Positions 7,225 through 16,677 of a DNA stretch of 64,000 nt are shown piece by piece. The DNA is taken from assembly GCF_020687825.1 (NCBI RefSeq), contig NZ_JAJEWP010000001.1, forward strand, positions 683,888-747,887, read 5' to 3'. The notes beneath the pieces are model-generated. The model was not told the origin of the DNA, made no database searches, and saw only the letters and a program-made list of their open reading frames with translations. Positions within the stretch are counted from its first letter, which is position 1, and the number at the start of each line of letters is the position of its first letter. The translations under genes were made by a program, and so were the position numbers. This stretch comes from Fluctibacter halophilus. GTDB taxonomy: Bacteria > Pseudomonadota > Gammaproteobacteria > Enterobacterales > Alteromonadaceae.

Positions 7225-9744
7225 GTGAATCGAATGAGTGCAAATCTGGCCTGGCGCTTGTTTCGCCATGAGGCGAAACGGGGTGAATTGACCATCATTT
7301 TGTTTGCCATCATGTTGTCGGTTGCGGCGGTATTTTCGTTGTCGATGTTCAGCGAACGACTGCAAAGTGCACTGACTGCGCAAACTGCCGCTTTCATAGC
7401 CGCTGATCGTGTATTGGACGCTCGCCATCCGGTGGATGACGCGTGGCTGCGTGAAGCCCGTCAACGGGGCATCAATACCGCGCACCAGGTTTACACCCGC
7501 TCCATGGTGTTTGCCGGTGACAACATGCAATTGGTCAGCCTTCGCGCACCGGATAATGCCTACCCGTTGAAGGGGCAGGTAAAGGTTGCAGCGCAGCCGT
7601 TTGAACCAGGAGTGACCACTGAGGCGCTGCCTGGCCCTAAAGAGGCTTGGATTGAATCCCGTCTGTTCCAACTGATGGGATTATCAATCGGCGATGTGCT
7701 GGAAGTGGGTACCCAGTCTTTTCAGGTGACCAAAGTGTTGTCTGAAGTGCCTGATGCCGGTTTCAGTTTGTTTGGTGGTGACCCCAAAGTGATGATCCCT
7801 CGCGCCGATCTGGAAGCGACGGGGGTTATAGGTCCGGGGGCGCGCGTTACCTACAGTTATTATTTCACCGGCGATTCCGATGATCTGGATGCGTACTATG
7901 AGTGGTTACGTCCAAAGCTAGATCGTGAAATCCATCGCTGGATGAGTGTTGAAGACGACGACTCCCCGTTAGGGCGTTCTGTTGGCCGCGCGGAGCAGTA
8001 TTTTCTGCTTGCCAGTTTGTTGGCCATTGTGCTGGCGGCGGTTTCGATTGCGGTGGCGGCACAGCGATACAGTCAGCGCCATTATGACCCGGTGGCGATC
8101 ATGAAAACCCTGGGCGCCAGCCGTGGGATGGTGCAGCGGGTGTATTTATTGCAAATTACCCTGATAACGGCGCTGGGGCTGCTATTGGGCGGGTTGGCCG
8201 GGTACCTGATCCAGCAAGGTGTGATCTGGGCCATTGCAGACAGTGTGCCGGTAGACCTGTCGGCATGGCATTGGCGACCGTTGTGGATAGCGCTGTTTAC
8301 CGGGGTTATCTGTGCGGTACTGTTTTCGCTGTATCCTCTGCTTAAACTGTTTTCCATTTCGCCCCTACGGGTACTGCGACGTGACATGGGGGCCACAGTC
8401 AGTGCCCGTTTCATTCAGTTTCTGGCCGCCGGCAGCGCAATTTTAATCCTGATGTGGGCCTACAGCCAGAACCTGCGCCTCAGCCTTATCCTGTTTCTAT
8501 CCGGCATTGTGTTGGTGGCGTTACTGTTGCTGGTGACCTTTGGTCTGATTGCCGTGGGCCGCAGGCTGGGGCAGGGTAAAATCGGTGCCTGGCAATTGGC
8601 CTGGGCGCGTATTAAGCGCCGGGCGATGGACAATTCGGTGCAATTGATCAGCTTTTCGGTGACCATCATGCTGTTGCTGGTGGTGCTGGTGATGCGCAAT
8701 GACATGATCCAGCAGTGGCGGGATCAGTTGCCACAGGGCACACCTAACTACTTTATGATCAACATTACCGATGCGCAGTTGCCGACCCTGGAGCAGCATT
8801 TTGCCGCGCAGAATGTCAGCTTGGATACCTTTTATCCGGTGGTTCGCGCCCGGTTTGTGGCCATCAATGGTGAGCAGGTTCGAACCGATGTGCGCAAAGA
8901 AGGTGAGGAAGAAAATCAGCGCGGCCGGGACGGTCTCGGACGGGAAGCTAATCTGACCTGGAGCGATACCCTGCAGTACGAAAACCGTATCACCCAAGGG
9001 GTATGGTGGTCAGAGCGGCCGGATGATGCCCCATCGGGTGTATCGGTAGAAGCCCGCGCTGCCGAGCGCATGGACATCAAACTGGGCGATGTACTGACCT
9101 TTAATGTGGGCAGTGAAGTGGTTGATGTCACGGTCAGCAGTATTCGGGAAGTGAACTGGCAGACCATGCAGCCGAACTTTTTCTTCGTGCTGGAACCGCA
9201 GGCGATGGCCGATTTCTTGCCTACCTACATGACCAGTTTCCATTTGCCGAGTGACAGAAAACCACAGATTACGGAGTTGATGCGCCCGTTTGGCAATGTC
9301 ACGCTGTTTGACGTGGATGCCCGCATCAATCAGCTGCGCAACATCGTGGATCAGGTCTCAATGGCGGTAGAGTTTATTCTTGTGCTGGTATTGGCCGCCG
9401 GATCGCTGGTGTTGATTGCGCAGGTTCAGGCCAGCATGGACGAGCGTCAGCAGGAATTGGCGATCCTGCGTACGCTGGGGGCCAAAGGCGGCTTGATCCG
9501 CGGCTCTGTACTGGTGGAATTTTTGATCATCGGAGCCGTCGCCGGACTGATGGCGGCGCTGGCCAACGAATTGACCCTGTATCTGCTGCAAACGCAGATC
9601 TTCCAGATGGCCGGTAGCGTCCATTGGCAGTACTGGCTTGTTGCGCCGCTGGTGGGGGCCGGTGTGGTCGGACTATTGGGCGCAGCAGGCTGCTGGCGGT
9701 TGCTGACGCTAAACACCAGCACGCTGTTGCGTAAAATGGTCTAA
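7225..9744 (+). CDS. ybbP: FtsX-like ABC permease YbbP
   Basis: A large inner-membrane permease of about 839 residues and the partner of YbbA. The chosen start is GTG 7225, 9 bp after GGGAGG and 2 bp after the ybbA stop; ATG 7234 is possible. The layout is a TM helix near residues 20-40, a long periplasmic domain, a central block of TM helices including an FtsX domain (about 250-480), a second periplasmic domain, and a C-terminal FtsX domain (about 710-835) with the typical RQQELAILRTLGAKG cytoplasmic loop. In E. coli the equivalent gene also follows ybbA. Substrate unknown. Confidence 0.9.
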   Translation: MNRMSANLAWRLFRHEAKRGELTIILFAIMLSVAAVFSLSMFSERLQSALTAQTAAFIAADRVLDARHPVDDAWLREARQRGINTAHQVYTRSMVFAGDNMQLVSLRAPDNAYPLKGQVKVAAQPFEPGVTTEALPGPKEAWIESRLFQLMGLSIGDVLEVGTQSFQVTKVLSEVPDAGFSLFGGDPKVMIPRADLEATGVIGPGARVTYSYYFTGDSDDLDAYYEWLRPKLDREIHRWMSVEDDDSPLGRSVGRAEQYFLLASLLAIVLAAVSIAVAAQRYSQRHYDPVAIMKTLGASRGMVQRVYLLQITLITALGLLLGGLAGYLIQQGVIWAIADSVPVDLSAWHWRPLWIALFTGVICAVLFSLYPLLKLFSISPLRVLRRDMGATVSARFIQFLAAGSAILILMWAYSQNLRLSLILFLSGIVLVALLLLVTFGLIAVGRRLGQGKIGAWQLAWARIKRRAMDNSVQLISFSVTIMLLLVVLVMRNDMIQQWRDQLPQGTPNYFMINITDAQLPTLEQHFAAQNVSLDTFYPVVRARFVAINGEQVRTDVRKEGEEENQRGRDGLGREANLTWSDTLQYENRITQGVWWSERPDDAPSGVSVEARAAERMDIKLGDVLTFNVGSEVVDVTVSSIREVNWQTMQPNFFFVLEPQAMADFLPTYMTSFHLPSDRKPQITELMRPFGNVTLFDVDARINQLRNIVDQVSMAVEFILVLVLAAGSLVLIAQVQASMDERQQELAILRTLGAKGGLIRGSVLVEFLIIGAVAGLMAALANELTLYLLQTQIFQMAGSVHWQYWLVAPLVGAGVVGLLGAAGCWRLLTLNTSTLLRKMV

Positions 9745-9751
9745 GGCTCGG

Positions 9752-10654
9752 CTAGAAACGCTCGCTGAGGTTATCCATAGCCTCGGCGAGGGTTGGGAAG
9801 CTAAAAGTAAAACCAGCGTCCTGCAGACGCTTCGGTATTACCCGCTGTCCGTACAACACCAGGTCCGCCCGTTCGCCGAGCATCGCTTTGAGTGCAAACG
9901 CAGGGGCCCTCATTACGCACGGACGATGCAAATGTGCCGCCAGTGAGCGAACAAAAGCCTCATTGGTCACCGGCTCGGGTGCGGTCAGGTTGTAGACGCC
10001 CTCACATTTCTGCTCGTTCAGCAGAAAAACAATGCCGTCTATCATGTCGCGGATGTGGATCCAGGACATGAATTGTTGCCCATCACCGATAGGACCGCCC
10101 AATCCCAGTTTGAAGGGGGTGAGCATTTTGGCCAGGGCGCCACCCTGGGCACTCAGTACAATCCCGGTACGCAGAATACACACGCGTGTTTGCGGTGATT
10201 TTGCCTGCAGGGCAATGTCCTCCCAGCGTTGGCATACCGTATGACTGAATTCGTCGTGATAATCGCTGAAGTCTTCGTCGATGACACGGTCGTCCTGGCG
10301 GCCATAAATACCGATGGCCGAACCGCTGATGAAAACGGCGGGGGGGTTGCTGCCAGCGTTACACAGTTGTACGAGTCGCTCGGTAATGTTCCATCGGCTG
10401 TCGCAGATGCGTTGTTTTTGCTCCTCGCTCCAGCGGCGATCGACAATTGGTTCGCCTGCCAGGTTGATGACCGCATCAAACTCATCCAGATTGCTAAACT
10501 TATCCAGACTGGAGTGCAATGCGACCTTATGACTGAGCACATTCTCTGCCATCGCAACATTCCGTGTGATCACACTGAGTTTGTGGTCGGAAAACAGCTG
10601 TGGAATGAGGCGGGAACCAATGAGTCCCGTACCGCCGGTGATCAGAATGTGCAT
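9752..10654 (-). CDS. yfcH: TIGR01777 family NAD(P)-dependent epimerase YfcH
   Basis: A 300-residue SDR-extended protein. GGTGLIGSRL at residues 7-16 is the Rossmann dinucleotide-binding motif, followed by NLAGEPI, the catalytic region SGSAIGIYG, and a C-terminal DUF1731 domain (PAFALKAMLGERADLVLYGQRVIPKRL). The physiological substrate is unknown. It lies 9 bp downstream of folX on the same strand; yfcH and folX are also neighbours in E. coli. It converges with ybbP with only 7 bp between the stops and no terminator. Confidence 0.9.
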   Translation of the reverse strand: MHILITGGTGLIGSRLIPQLFSDHKLSVITRNVAMAENVLSHKVALHSSLDKFSNLDEFDAVINLAGEPIVDRRWSEEQKQRICDSRWNITERLVQLCNAGSNPPAVFISGSAIGIYGRQDDRVIDEDFSDYHDEFSHTVCQRWEDIALQAKSPQTRVCILRTGIVLSAQGGALAKMLTPFKLGLGGPIGDGQQFMSWIHIRDMIDGIVFLLNEQKCEGVYNLTAPEPVTNEAFVRSLAAHLHRPCVMRAPAFALKAMLGERADLVLYGQRVIPKRLQDAGFTFSFPTLAEAMDNLSERF

Positions 10655-10663
10655 GCCACGTCC

Positions 10664-11032
10664 TTACTGGGGTTTGTTACAAGATAAGCACAGTGAAACC
10701 GAATCAGCAAACCGCAGAGCGTGGGGTTTGTCGACTTCTGCTTCCGCATAGCTGACCCACGGGTGTTCTGCTGCGATGGCCAAAACATCCGAGGTGAGTT
10801 TCTCCAGCAGTGAAAAGCGGTTCATCTCCACCAACGCAATGATACGTTTTGTGATGGTGCGGTAATTGAGCGCATCATCCATGGCGTCGCTGTTGGTCGC
10901 TTTGGCGGCGTCGTATTCAATTTTCACATTGATGACAACGTCCTGCTTGTTCTGTACTTCATCATCGTTGATGCCGATAAACGTGCGCAAGCGGAGGTTT
11001 TTAATGCGAATGACGGCTGGATTTAGCTGCAT
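10664..11032 (-). CDS. folX: Dihydroneopterin triphosphate 2'-epimerase FolX
   Basis: Converts 7,8-dihydroneopterin triphosphate to the monapterin form, leading to tetrahydromonapterin. The 122-residue protein closely follows the E. coli FolX pattern: [40 protein letters not shown] and [16 protein letters not shown] 11032 is chosen with AAGGA about 10 bp upstream; a TTG at 11050 would add six residues. The FolB-like T-fold should form an octamer. Operon with yfcH. Confidence 0.92.
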   Translation of the reverse strand: MQLNPAVIRIKNLRLRTFIGINDDEVQNKQDVVINVKIEYDAAKATNSDAMDDALNYRTITKRIIALVEMNRFSLLEKLTSDVLAIAAEHPWVSYAEAEVDKPHALRFADSVSLCLSCNKPQ

Positions 11033-11150
11033 GGGTTGAGAGTCCTTCAATGATGGTTAATGGTCTGTCGCCAGACTGGGGTGTTTTGCTTTGCGTCAAT
11101 GACGACAGATCTGCTACCGTAACGCAATACTGCCATTCTACCCCCCTCTT

Positions 11151-12209
11151 GTGACAGAAAAAATGGAAATAAAATCAAACACCTCGATTAAAGCACTGGT
11201 CATTATGGCGTGCCTTGTGATTGTATTGGCCGGGATCAAGGCGGCCAGTGCCATTGTGGTGCCGTTTTTGTTATCGGTGTTCATCGCCATGGCGTGTCAC
11301 CCGGTGATCCATTGGTGCAGTCGTTACCGGATCCCGAAATGGTTATCCATTCTGATTGTGATACTCCTGATCGTGGTGTTTGGATCCATGTTGGCCGGTT
11401 TGGTCGGAAAATCGATGAACGATTTCAGCCAGAATATGCCGACCTACCGTGCCCAACTCACCGACGACTTTGCCTGGGTGCTGGGGCAACTGGAGGCCCT
11501 CAATATTCACCTCGACCGTCAGCAGTTGTTGTCTTATCTTGACCCCGGCGTGGCGATGGGGATGGTCACTAACATATTGTCCAGTCTGGGTGGGGTGCTG
11601 ACCAACTTCCTGTTGATCCTGCTGACCGTTGTGTTCATGTTATTTGAGGCTGACAGTGTACCCGCGAAGGTCCACATTGCGCTCGACGATCCGAACATGA
11701 AAATTAAGCAGATCGATAAATTTCTCGGTTCGGTGAAACAATACCTGGTGATAAAGACCGTGGTCAGTCTCGCTACCGGTCTGGTGATTGGTTTGTGGTT
11801 GTATGTGCTCGGCGTCGATCATTTTCTGTTGTGGGGTGTATTGGCCTTTTTGCTCAACTATATTCCCAATATCGGCTCCATAATCGCTGCCATTCCGGCC
11901 GTGCTGCTGGCATTGGTCCAGTTGGGGCCTGGTATTGCGGGTCTCGCGGCGCTGGGTTACGTGGTCAGTAACACGGTAATGGGCAATGTGATTGAGCCAA
12001 GGTACATGGGACGCGGATTGGGCCTGTCCACGTTAGTGGTGTTCCTGTCACTGATTTTCTGGGGCTGGTTGCTGGGCAGTATCGGCATGTTATTGTCGGT
12101 GCCGCTGACCATGATCGTTAAAATTGCACTGGAATCCAATGCCGATGCGCAGTGGATAGCCCGCTTGCTCGACAGTGATGCGCCGGTCGCGAAAAGCGCC
12201 GATCAATAA
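11151..12209 (+). CDS. AI-2E family transporter
   Basis: A 352-residue membrane protein of the AI-2E/PerM family with eight predicted TM helices. There is an N-terminal pair (about 15-80), a soluble or amphipathic stretch (about 90-150), then TM segments to about residue 325, including the conserved NYIPNIGSIIAAIPA and VIEPRYMGRGLGLS motifs. Members have been linked to AI-2 export or to Na+/H+ antiport; the substrate here is not evident. The start is GTG 11151 or ATG 11163, with no strong Shine-Dalgarno at either. It converges with the sensor kinase gene with a 6-bp gap. Confidence 0.85.
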   Translation: MTEKMEIKSNTSIKALVIMACLVIVLAGIKAASAIVVPFLLSVFIAMACHPVIHWCSRYRIPKWLSILIVILLIVVFGSMLAGLVGKSMNDFSQNMPTYRAQLTDDFAWVLGQLEALNIHLDRQQLLSYLDPGVAMGMVTNILSSLGGVLTNFLLILLTVVFMLFEADSVPAKVHIALDDPNMKIKQIDKFLGSVKQYLVIKTVVSLATGLVIGLWLYVLGVDHFLLWGVLAFLLNYIPNIGSIIAAIPAVLLALVQLGPGIAGLAALGYVVSNTVMGNVIEPRYMGRGLGLSTLVVFLSLIFWGWLLGSIGMLLSVPLTMIVKIALESNADAQWIARLLDSDAPVAKSADQ

Positions 12210-12215
12210 CGTCAG

Positions 12216-13541
12216 TTAGTTACTGGGAAACAGCAAGTGGAACTGGGCACCGCCCAGTGACGCATCGCTGATTGACATCTGTGCCTGATAAGCCGTGAGT
12301 AAATCACTGACCACTGCCATGCCGATCCCCTGACCGTCCTGATAGCTGTCCAGCCGTTGGCCGCGGGTCAGCATGGCATCACGGTGTTGCTTGGGGATCC
12401 CCGGGCCGTCATCCTCAACCCAGATATGCAATCCATCCGGCTTGGCAATGGCGCGCACGATAATGCGCTGCCGTGCCGCTTTACAGGCGTTGTCGAGCAG
12501 GTTGCCGAGCAGTTCCAGTAAGTCGGTCTCATCACCCACGAAGCGGGCGTCGTCATCTACCGTTGTTTCGATGGTGAGGGATTTTTCTGCGTACACCTTG
12601 AGCATCGCACGCTTGAGCTTCTCTACAATGGGTTTAACCGCCACCGCCGTGTCCCAGCGGCCACTGCCACTGCTGGCTGCGCGCTTTAGCTGGCGCTGGA
12701 TAATACGATCAATTTGACGCAGGGGCTCGCTGGCGCTGTCAGGCAGGTCCTGCTGGCCGTGCAACACGGCCAACGGCGTTTTCAGGCTGTGGGCGAGATC
12801 ACTGAGGCTGTTCTTATAGCGGCTACGTTGTTCCCTCTCCGTTTGTAGCAGGTGGTTGATGCTGTTTTTGAGCCGTTCCAGCTCCGGTGGATAATCGGCG
12901 TCGATGTGCTGTTTTTCACCCCGTTCAGCATGGTTGATTTGTTCGATCAGGTCACGTATCGGACGCATGGCCGTGTTCAGCGACAACAGCAGAACACCGA
13001 GCAGCAACACGGCGATCAATCCCAGCCAGTTGCGCAAGGTGTTAGAAAAGGCGTCCACTTCAGCCTCAAAGGTTTGTTTGCCGTGGATGACATAGAAATA
13101 CACCGGCTGATAACCGTCTTCGGTGGGGAATTCGGCGGTATAGGCATACAGAAAGTGTGGCGAGCCAAGGTCAAAATCCTCAACAAACAGCTCTTCACCA
13201 ACCGTTGGCTGGGGTAATCCAGTCAGTGCCTGGGTGGTGATGTTTAGTGCTGACAGCGACCGCCAGGTTGGTGTGCCGGCGGTCATGATAAACCCGTAGA
13301 CACCTGAGCCTGGAATATTGAGCTGTTCATCAAACAACAACTCGGGCATCTGCCCCTGGTCTTCCTGCATATCGAATTCGGCGATCAGGTTGAGGTTCTG
13401 GATCCGCAGTTGTTGCTGCATTGACTGCACCAGGCTATTGGTGAAGCCCTGTTGCAGAGTGATGGCGGTCAGCGGAATAAACAGCAGCAGTGCGAGGGTC
13501 GCTGCCAGAAAGCTGCGTAAACGCAGCGATAAACGGGTCAT
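12216..13541 (-). CDS. PhoQ-like sensor histidine kinase
   Basis: A 441-residue membrane kinase. TM1 (about 12-32), a periplasmic sensor of about 130 residues and TM2 (about 168-186) are followed by the dimerisation and catalytic parts. H251 lies in DLAHSLKTPLAVL, an H-box very like that of E. coli PhoQ. N-box NLLDNACKAA, G1 VEDDGPGIP and G2 GQGIGMAV are all present, so the kinase should be active. It overlaps the response regulator by 4 bp (ATGA). The signal is unknown: PhoQ senses Mg2+ and cationic peptides, but the periplasmic domain here is too divergent to assume that. Confidence 0.88.
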   Translation of the reverse strand: MTRLSLRLRSFLAATLALLLFIPLTAITLQQGFTNSLVQSMQQQLRIQNLNLIAEFDMQEDQGQMPELLFDEQLNIPGSGVYGFIMTAGTPTWRSLSALNITTQALTGLPQPTVGEELFVEDFDLGSPHFLYAYTAEFPTEDGYQPVYFYVIHGKQTFEAEVDAFSNTLRNWLGLIAVLLLGVLLLSLNTAMRPIRDLIEQINHAERGEKQHIDADYPPELERLKNSINHLLQTEREQRSRYKNSLSDLAHSLKTPLAVLHGQQDLPDSASEPLRQIDRIIQRQLKRAASSGSGRWDTAVAVKPIVEKLKRAMLKVYAEKSLTIETTVDDDARFVGDETDLLELLGNLLDNACKAARQRIIVRAIAKPDGLHIWVEDDGPGIPKQHRDAMLTRGQRLDSYQDGQGIGMAVVSDLLTAYQAQMSISDASLGGAQFHLLFPSN

Positions 13542-14212
13542 AGTTGCCGATTGATACGATAACCCCTTCCGCGCAGGGTTTCGATGGGTTTCAATTCGCC
13601 AGTGGGGTCCAGTTTTTTGCGCAGGCGACCAACAAAAACTTCGATGACATTGCTGTCCAGATCAAAATCCTGATCGTAGATGTGCTCAGTCAGTTCTGTC
13701 TTGGAGATGATTTTATCGGGATTCATCAGCAAGTACTCAAGTACCTTGTATTCGTAAGCGGTCAGTTCCAATTCCGCGTTATCGACGCTGACGGTTTCAC
13801 TTAAGGTGTTGAGAACGATAGGGCCTTTTTCGATGGTGGGATTAGCCTGGCCAGCGCCACGGCGGATCAGTGCACGAGCGCGGGCAACCAATTCCTCATT
13901 GTGGAACGGTTTGGTCAGGTAATCGTCGGCACCGGCATCAAGCCCTTCGACTTTCTCCTGCCAACGGTCGCGGGCGGTCAGGATCAGGATCGGGCATTTG
14001 ACGCCGTTTTTGCGCGCCCGCAGAATCACCTCAAAACCGTCCATGACGGGCAGTCCGATGTCAATGATGGCCAAATCGTAGGGGTATTCGTTGAGCAGAA
14101 AATCGGCCTTGCCACCATCATCGGCTAAATCGACACTGTATCCTTGCTGTTGCATCAGTTGATCAAGCTGAGTCAGCAGGCGACTGTCATCCTCGACGAT
14201 CAATATCCGCAT
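13538..14212 (-). CDS. PhoP-like OmpR-family response regulator
   Basis: A 224-residue regulator. The receiver domain has acidic residues EDD near the N-terminus, phospho-acceptor D51 in IIDIGLPVMDGFEV, the conserved Thr in ILTARDR and the Lys in YLTKPFH. The winged-helix DNA-binding domain (about 125-222) has the alpha-loop and recognition helix SNVIEVFVGRLRKKL. Its start overlaps the stop of the upstream PepSY-like gene by one base, so all three genes form one operon. Targets cannot be read from this window. Confidence 0.9.
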   Translation of the reverse strand: MRILIVEDDSRLLTQLDQLMQQQGYSVDLADDGGKADFLLNEYPYDLAIIDIGLPVMDGFEVILRARKNGVKCPILILTARDRWQEKVEGLDAGADDYLTKPFHNEELVARARALIRRGAGQANPTIEKGPIVLNTLSETVSVDNAELELTAYEYKVLEYLLMNPDKIISKTELTEHIYDQDFDLDSNVIEVFVGRLRKKLDPTGELKPIETLRGRGYRINRQL

Positions 14213-14487
14213 TATCTGTCCTTGTCTTTTTTCGGTTGGCTGACCTTTCCGGAGCGCTTGTCGACGTCAACGGAAACAACACGCCCGGATTTTTGCAATA
14301 CTTTGACGCGGTATTTGTGCTTGTCATTATTGACCTTCAGCACTCGACCATTGAGCTGTTGTTGGGCTTTTCTGGCCGCTTGGGCGCGATCAATATCCTT
14401 GTCATCTTTGCTTTGGGCAAAGGCCATCGCGCTGCTTAACAGGAAAGCGGCAATCAGGGGATAAATCAGTGTGCGCATACGTCTCAA
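14212..14487 (-). CDS. PepSY-like periplasmic protein, first gene of the two-component operon
   Basis: A 91-residue protein with a signal peptide (LIYPLIAAFLLSSAMAFA) and a short PepSY-like beta-rich domain: ARKAQQQLNGRVLKVN, YRVKVLQKSGRVVSVDVDKRSGKV. The tail is highly basic and acidic. TTG 14487 is favoured because AGAGG lies 5 bp before it; the next ATG at 14478 would be about 14 bp from that site. Small PepSY genes are often found just ahead of PhoPQ-like pairs and may tune the sensor in the periplasm, which is an inference. Confidence 0.75.
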   Translation of the reverse strand: MRRMRTLIYPLIAAFLLSSAMAFAQSKDDKDIDRAQAARKAQQQLNGRVLKVNNDKHKYRVKVLQKSGRVVSVDVDKRSGKVSQPKKDKDR

Positions 14488-14614
14488 AGGCTACCTCTCA
14501 CGTGGCCCGTTAATGTGCATATCAGGATAGTTGACACTTTACCATGATGTTGCAGATTGTCACACGGGATAGTAAAAGTCTAAACGTCGCAGAGTGAATG
14601 GTGGCTGAACTGGA

Positions 14615-15040
14615 TCAGGCACGATCAAACAGTGGGTTAGGGCAGGACGCCGACACACTTTGTCGTTGGCTATAGGTGTACAGGTGCACCTCAAGGTTGA
14701 CATGACGAAGCTGATTCCACATGTCGATGGCGTCTGCTTTTGGACATAAAACCTGCTTAACATAGCGGTGCTGAACGTCTTCAGGCATATCCAGCTTTTG
14801 CGGGATTTGGATATACGCGCTGACGATGCCGTTGCGCACCCGGGCGCCCTTGTAATACCAGTTACCGGCCATAAAGCTGGCGTAGAACACACGATTTACG
14901 CTTTTCAGCGTGTTGTCTGACACGGTCAGGGCAGATTTGTCCGCAAAGCGGGGAATGTGCACACCCAGGTCCTGTACACAGCCACTGAGCATTGCCAGGG
15001 TTGTAAACAGTATCAGTCTTGTCAGGGTGTGTGCCCGCAT
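14615..15040 (-). CDS. Small hypothetical lipoprotein
   Basis: A 141-residue protein starting at ATG 15040 with AGGAAGG just upstream. The signal peptide ends in a lipobox, AMLSGC, predicting lipid anchoring. The mature part (VNRVFYASFMAGNWYYKGARVRNG, then QKLDMPEDVQHRYVKQVLCPK) matches no family that I recognise. It is separated from the PepSY gene by 127 bp and may be transcribed alone. No terminator is seen after it. Confidence 0.6.
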   Translation of the reverse strand: MRAHTLTRLILFTTLAMLSGCVQDLGVHIPRFADKSALTVSDNTLKSVNRVFYASFMAGNWYYKGARVRNGIVSAYIQIPQKLDMPEDVQHRYVKQVLCPKADAIDMWNQLRHVNLEVHLYTYSQRQSVSASCPNPLFDRA

Positions 15041-15149
15041 CTCGCCTTCCTCATCGCTACCTGATTTAGGTATCGGCAATGGAGCAGCATTCTTCAGTCA
15101 CAAACCGGACAATAATACTAATGCCTTGATATGGCGTGTTTTTTACCCG

Positions 15150-15563
15150 CTACAGATCAACTTTTCGGCGTAACGCTTTGCGCTCGCCCTGTTTCTTCTT
15201 GCTGTTCACGCGGCGCAACTGGGAGGCTTTGGTGGGGCGTGTTGCACGCCGGGTTTTGGGGCGATGGTTGGCCTGGTCAATCAGCGCCCGTAAGCGCACC
15301 AGCGCATCTTCCCGATTTTGTTCCTGGGTGCGGAACTGTTGCGCTTTAATGATGATGACGCCGTCTTTGTTGATCCGGGCATCATTCATTGCCAGCAGCG
15401 CCTCTTTGAGTTCCTGTGGCAATGACGAACGGTTGATATCAAAGCGCAAATGAATCGCGCTGGAGACCTTGTTGACGTTCTGGCCGCCGCTGCCCTGGGC
15501 CCGGATGGCGTGCCAGCTAATCTCTTGTTCTTCCAGGGTATAACCGGGGACAAGTTCAGGCAT
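15150..15563 (-). CDS. arfB: Alternative ribosome-rescue factor ArfB (YaeJ)
   Basis: A 137-residue peptidyl-tRNA hydrolase that rescues ribosomes stalled at the 3' end of mRNA. The GGQ motif at residues 26-28 (RAQGSGGQNVNK) catalyses release. The C-terminal tail (from about residue 105) is rich in Lys and Arg and fits the basic extension that enters the empty mRNA channel. ATG 15563 is chosen; a longer upstream frame would overlap yciI. The gap to yciI is 1 bp, so the two are probably cotranscribed with the trp operon or from a site within it. Confidence 0.92.
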   Translation of the reverse strand: MPELVPGYTLEEQEISWHAIRAQGSGGQNVNKVSSAIHLRFDINRSSLPQELKEALLAMNDARINKDGVIIIKAQQFRTQEQNREDALVRLRALIDQANHRPKTRRATRPTKASQLRRVNSKKKQGERKALRRKVDL

Positions 15564-15564
15564 A

Positions 15565-15864
15565 TCAGGGCAAAACCTTTTTGAACGGCGTAACACGGAC
15601 GTTGGCATATACACCGGCTTCCAGGTAGGGGTCTGCATCAGCCCAGGCCTGGGCCTGCGCCAGATCAGCAAACTCCGCCACAATCAGAGAGCCGGAGAAC
15701 CCGGCATCTGCCGGGTCTTCACTGTCAATGGCAGGGAACGGGCCGGCCAATATCAGGCGGCCTTGCTGTTTGAGGGTTTCCAGGCGCGCCAGGTGTGCGG
15801 GGCGAGTCTGTTTGCGCAGTGCCAGGCTATCGCTGACATCCTGGCAGTAAATGGCGTAAAGCAT
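15565..15864 (-). CDS. yciI: YciI family protein
   Basis: A 99-residue protein with the ferredoxin-like YCII fold. It has the conserved N-terminal [17 protein letters not shown], the His in [13 protein letters not shown], and the C-terminal [22 protein letters not shown]. Family members have been proposed to be small hydrolases or oxygenase-like proteins; the role is unknown. It begins 3 bp after trpA on the same strand; yciI also lies near the trp cluster in E. coli. Confidence 0.88.
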   Translation of the reverse strand: MLYAIYCQDVSDSLALRKQTRPAHLARLETLKQQGRLILAGPFPAIDSEDPADAGFSGSLIVAEFADLAQAQAWADADPYLEAGVYANVRVTPFKKVLP

Positions 15865-15867
15865 GGA

Positions 15868-16677
15868 TCAGTCCTTCAAGGTTGCGTGTTTCATCGCACT
15901 GACAAAATCGCCCAAAGCCTGCAGCATTGCAGTCGTATCGTCAAGGTGTTGCTCGATCAGGTTGACGGTTGCCGAACCAGAAATTGCACCGGCCGCACCG
16001 GCCGCAATGGCGGCTTTAACCTGTTCGGGTTTTGCTATCCCGAAACCGAGTAGCGGTGGCGCAACATTGTGGCTGCTGAGCCGCTTGATCAAATCATCCG
16101 TGGGGATGGTCGCAGCCGTTTCCGCGCCGGTAACACCTGCACGACCGAGCAGATAGGTGTAGCCACTGGACTTTTGACCAATGGCGGCCAATGTCGCATC
16201 TGACGCGTTAGGGGGCGCGATCAGGATCTGTGCGATGCCGGTTTCTTCAGCCACGGCCAGGAAGGAGTCAGCTTCCCGCAGTGGAACATCTGCAATCAGG
16301 ATCGAATCCACGCCAGCGGCCGCGGCGTCCTTGTAAAAGCGCTCAACACCGCGAGCCAGCACCAGGTTGCTGTACAGCAACAAACCGATAGGAATGTCCG
16401 GATGACGCTCACGAACCTCGGCGATAATGTCAAAGCAGTCCGAGGGAGTGATGCCCTGGTTGAGTGCACGGATACCGGCTTTTTGGATCGTCGGGCCATC
16501 GGCAACCGGGTCAGAATAGGGGATCCCCAGCTCCAGCGCATCAGCACCGTTGCTGATCAGGGTGTCGATGATGTTGATACAGGTGGCTTTGTCCGGATCT
16601 CCCAGCATCACAAACGGCACAAAAGCGCCTTGTTGATTGTCCTGCAGATGACGGAATAAAGAAGCATAGCGGTCCAT
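15868..16677 (-). CDS. trpA: Tryptophan synthase alpha chain
   Basis: Cleaves indole-3-glycerol phosphate to indole and glyceraldehyde 3-phosphate, and passes indole to TrpB through a tunnel. The 269-residue TIM barrel shows ALELGIPYSDPVADGP with the catalytic Asp, the N-terminal FVMLGDPD with the catalytic-Glu position replaced by Asp in that motif, and GISGSATV near the phosphate site. The start overlaps the trpB stop by one base. Last biosynthetic gene of the trp operon. Confidence 0.95.
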   Translation of the reverse strand: MDRYASLFRHLQDNQQGAFVPFVMLGDPDKATCINIIDTLISNGADALELGIPYSDPVADGPTIQKAGIRALNQGITPSDCFDIIAEVRERHPDIPIGLLLYSNLVLARGVERFYKDAAAAGVDSILIADVPLREADSFLAVAEETGIAQILIAPPNASDATLAAIGQKSSGYTYLLGRAGVTGAETAATIPTDDLIKRLSSHNVAPPLLGFGIAKPEQVKAAIAAGAAGAISGSATVNLIEQHLDDTTAMLQALGDFVSAMKHATLKD

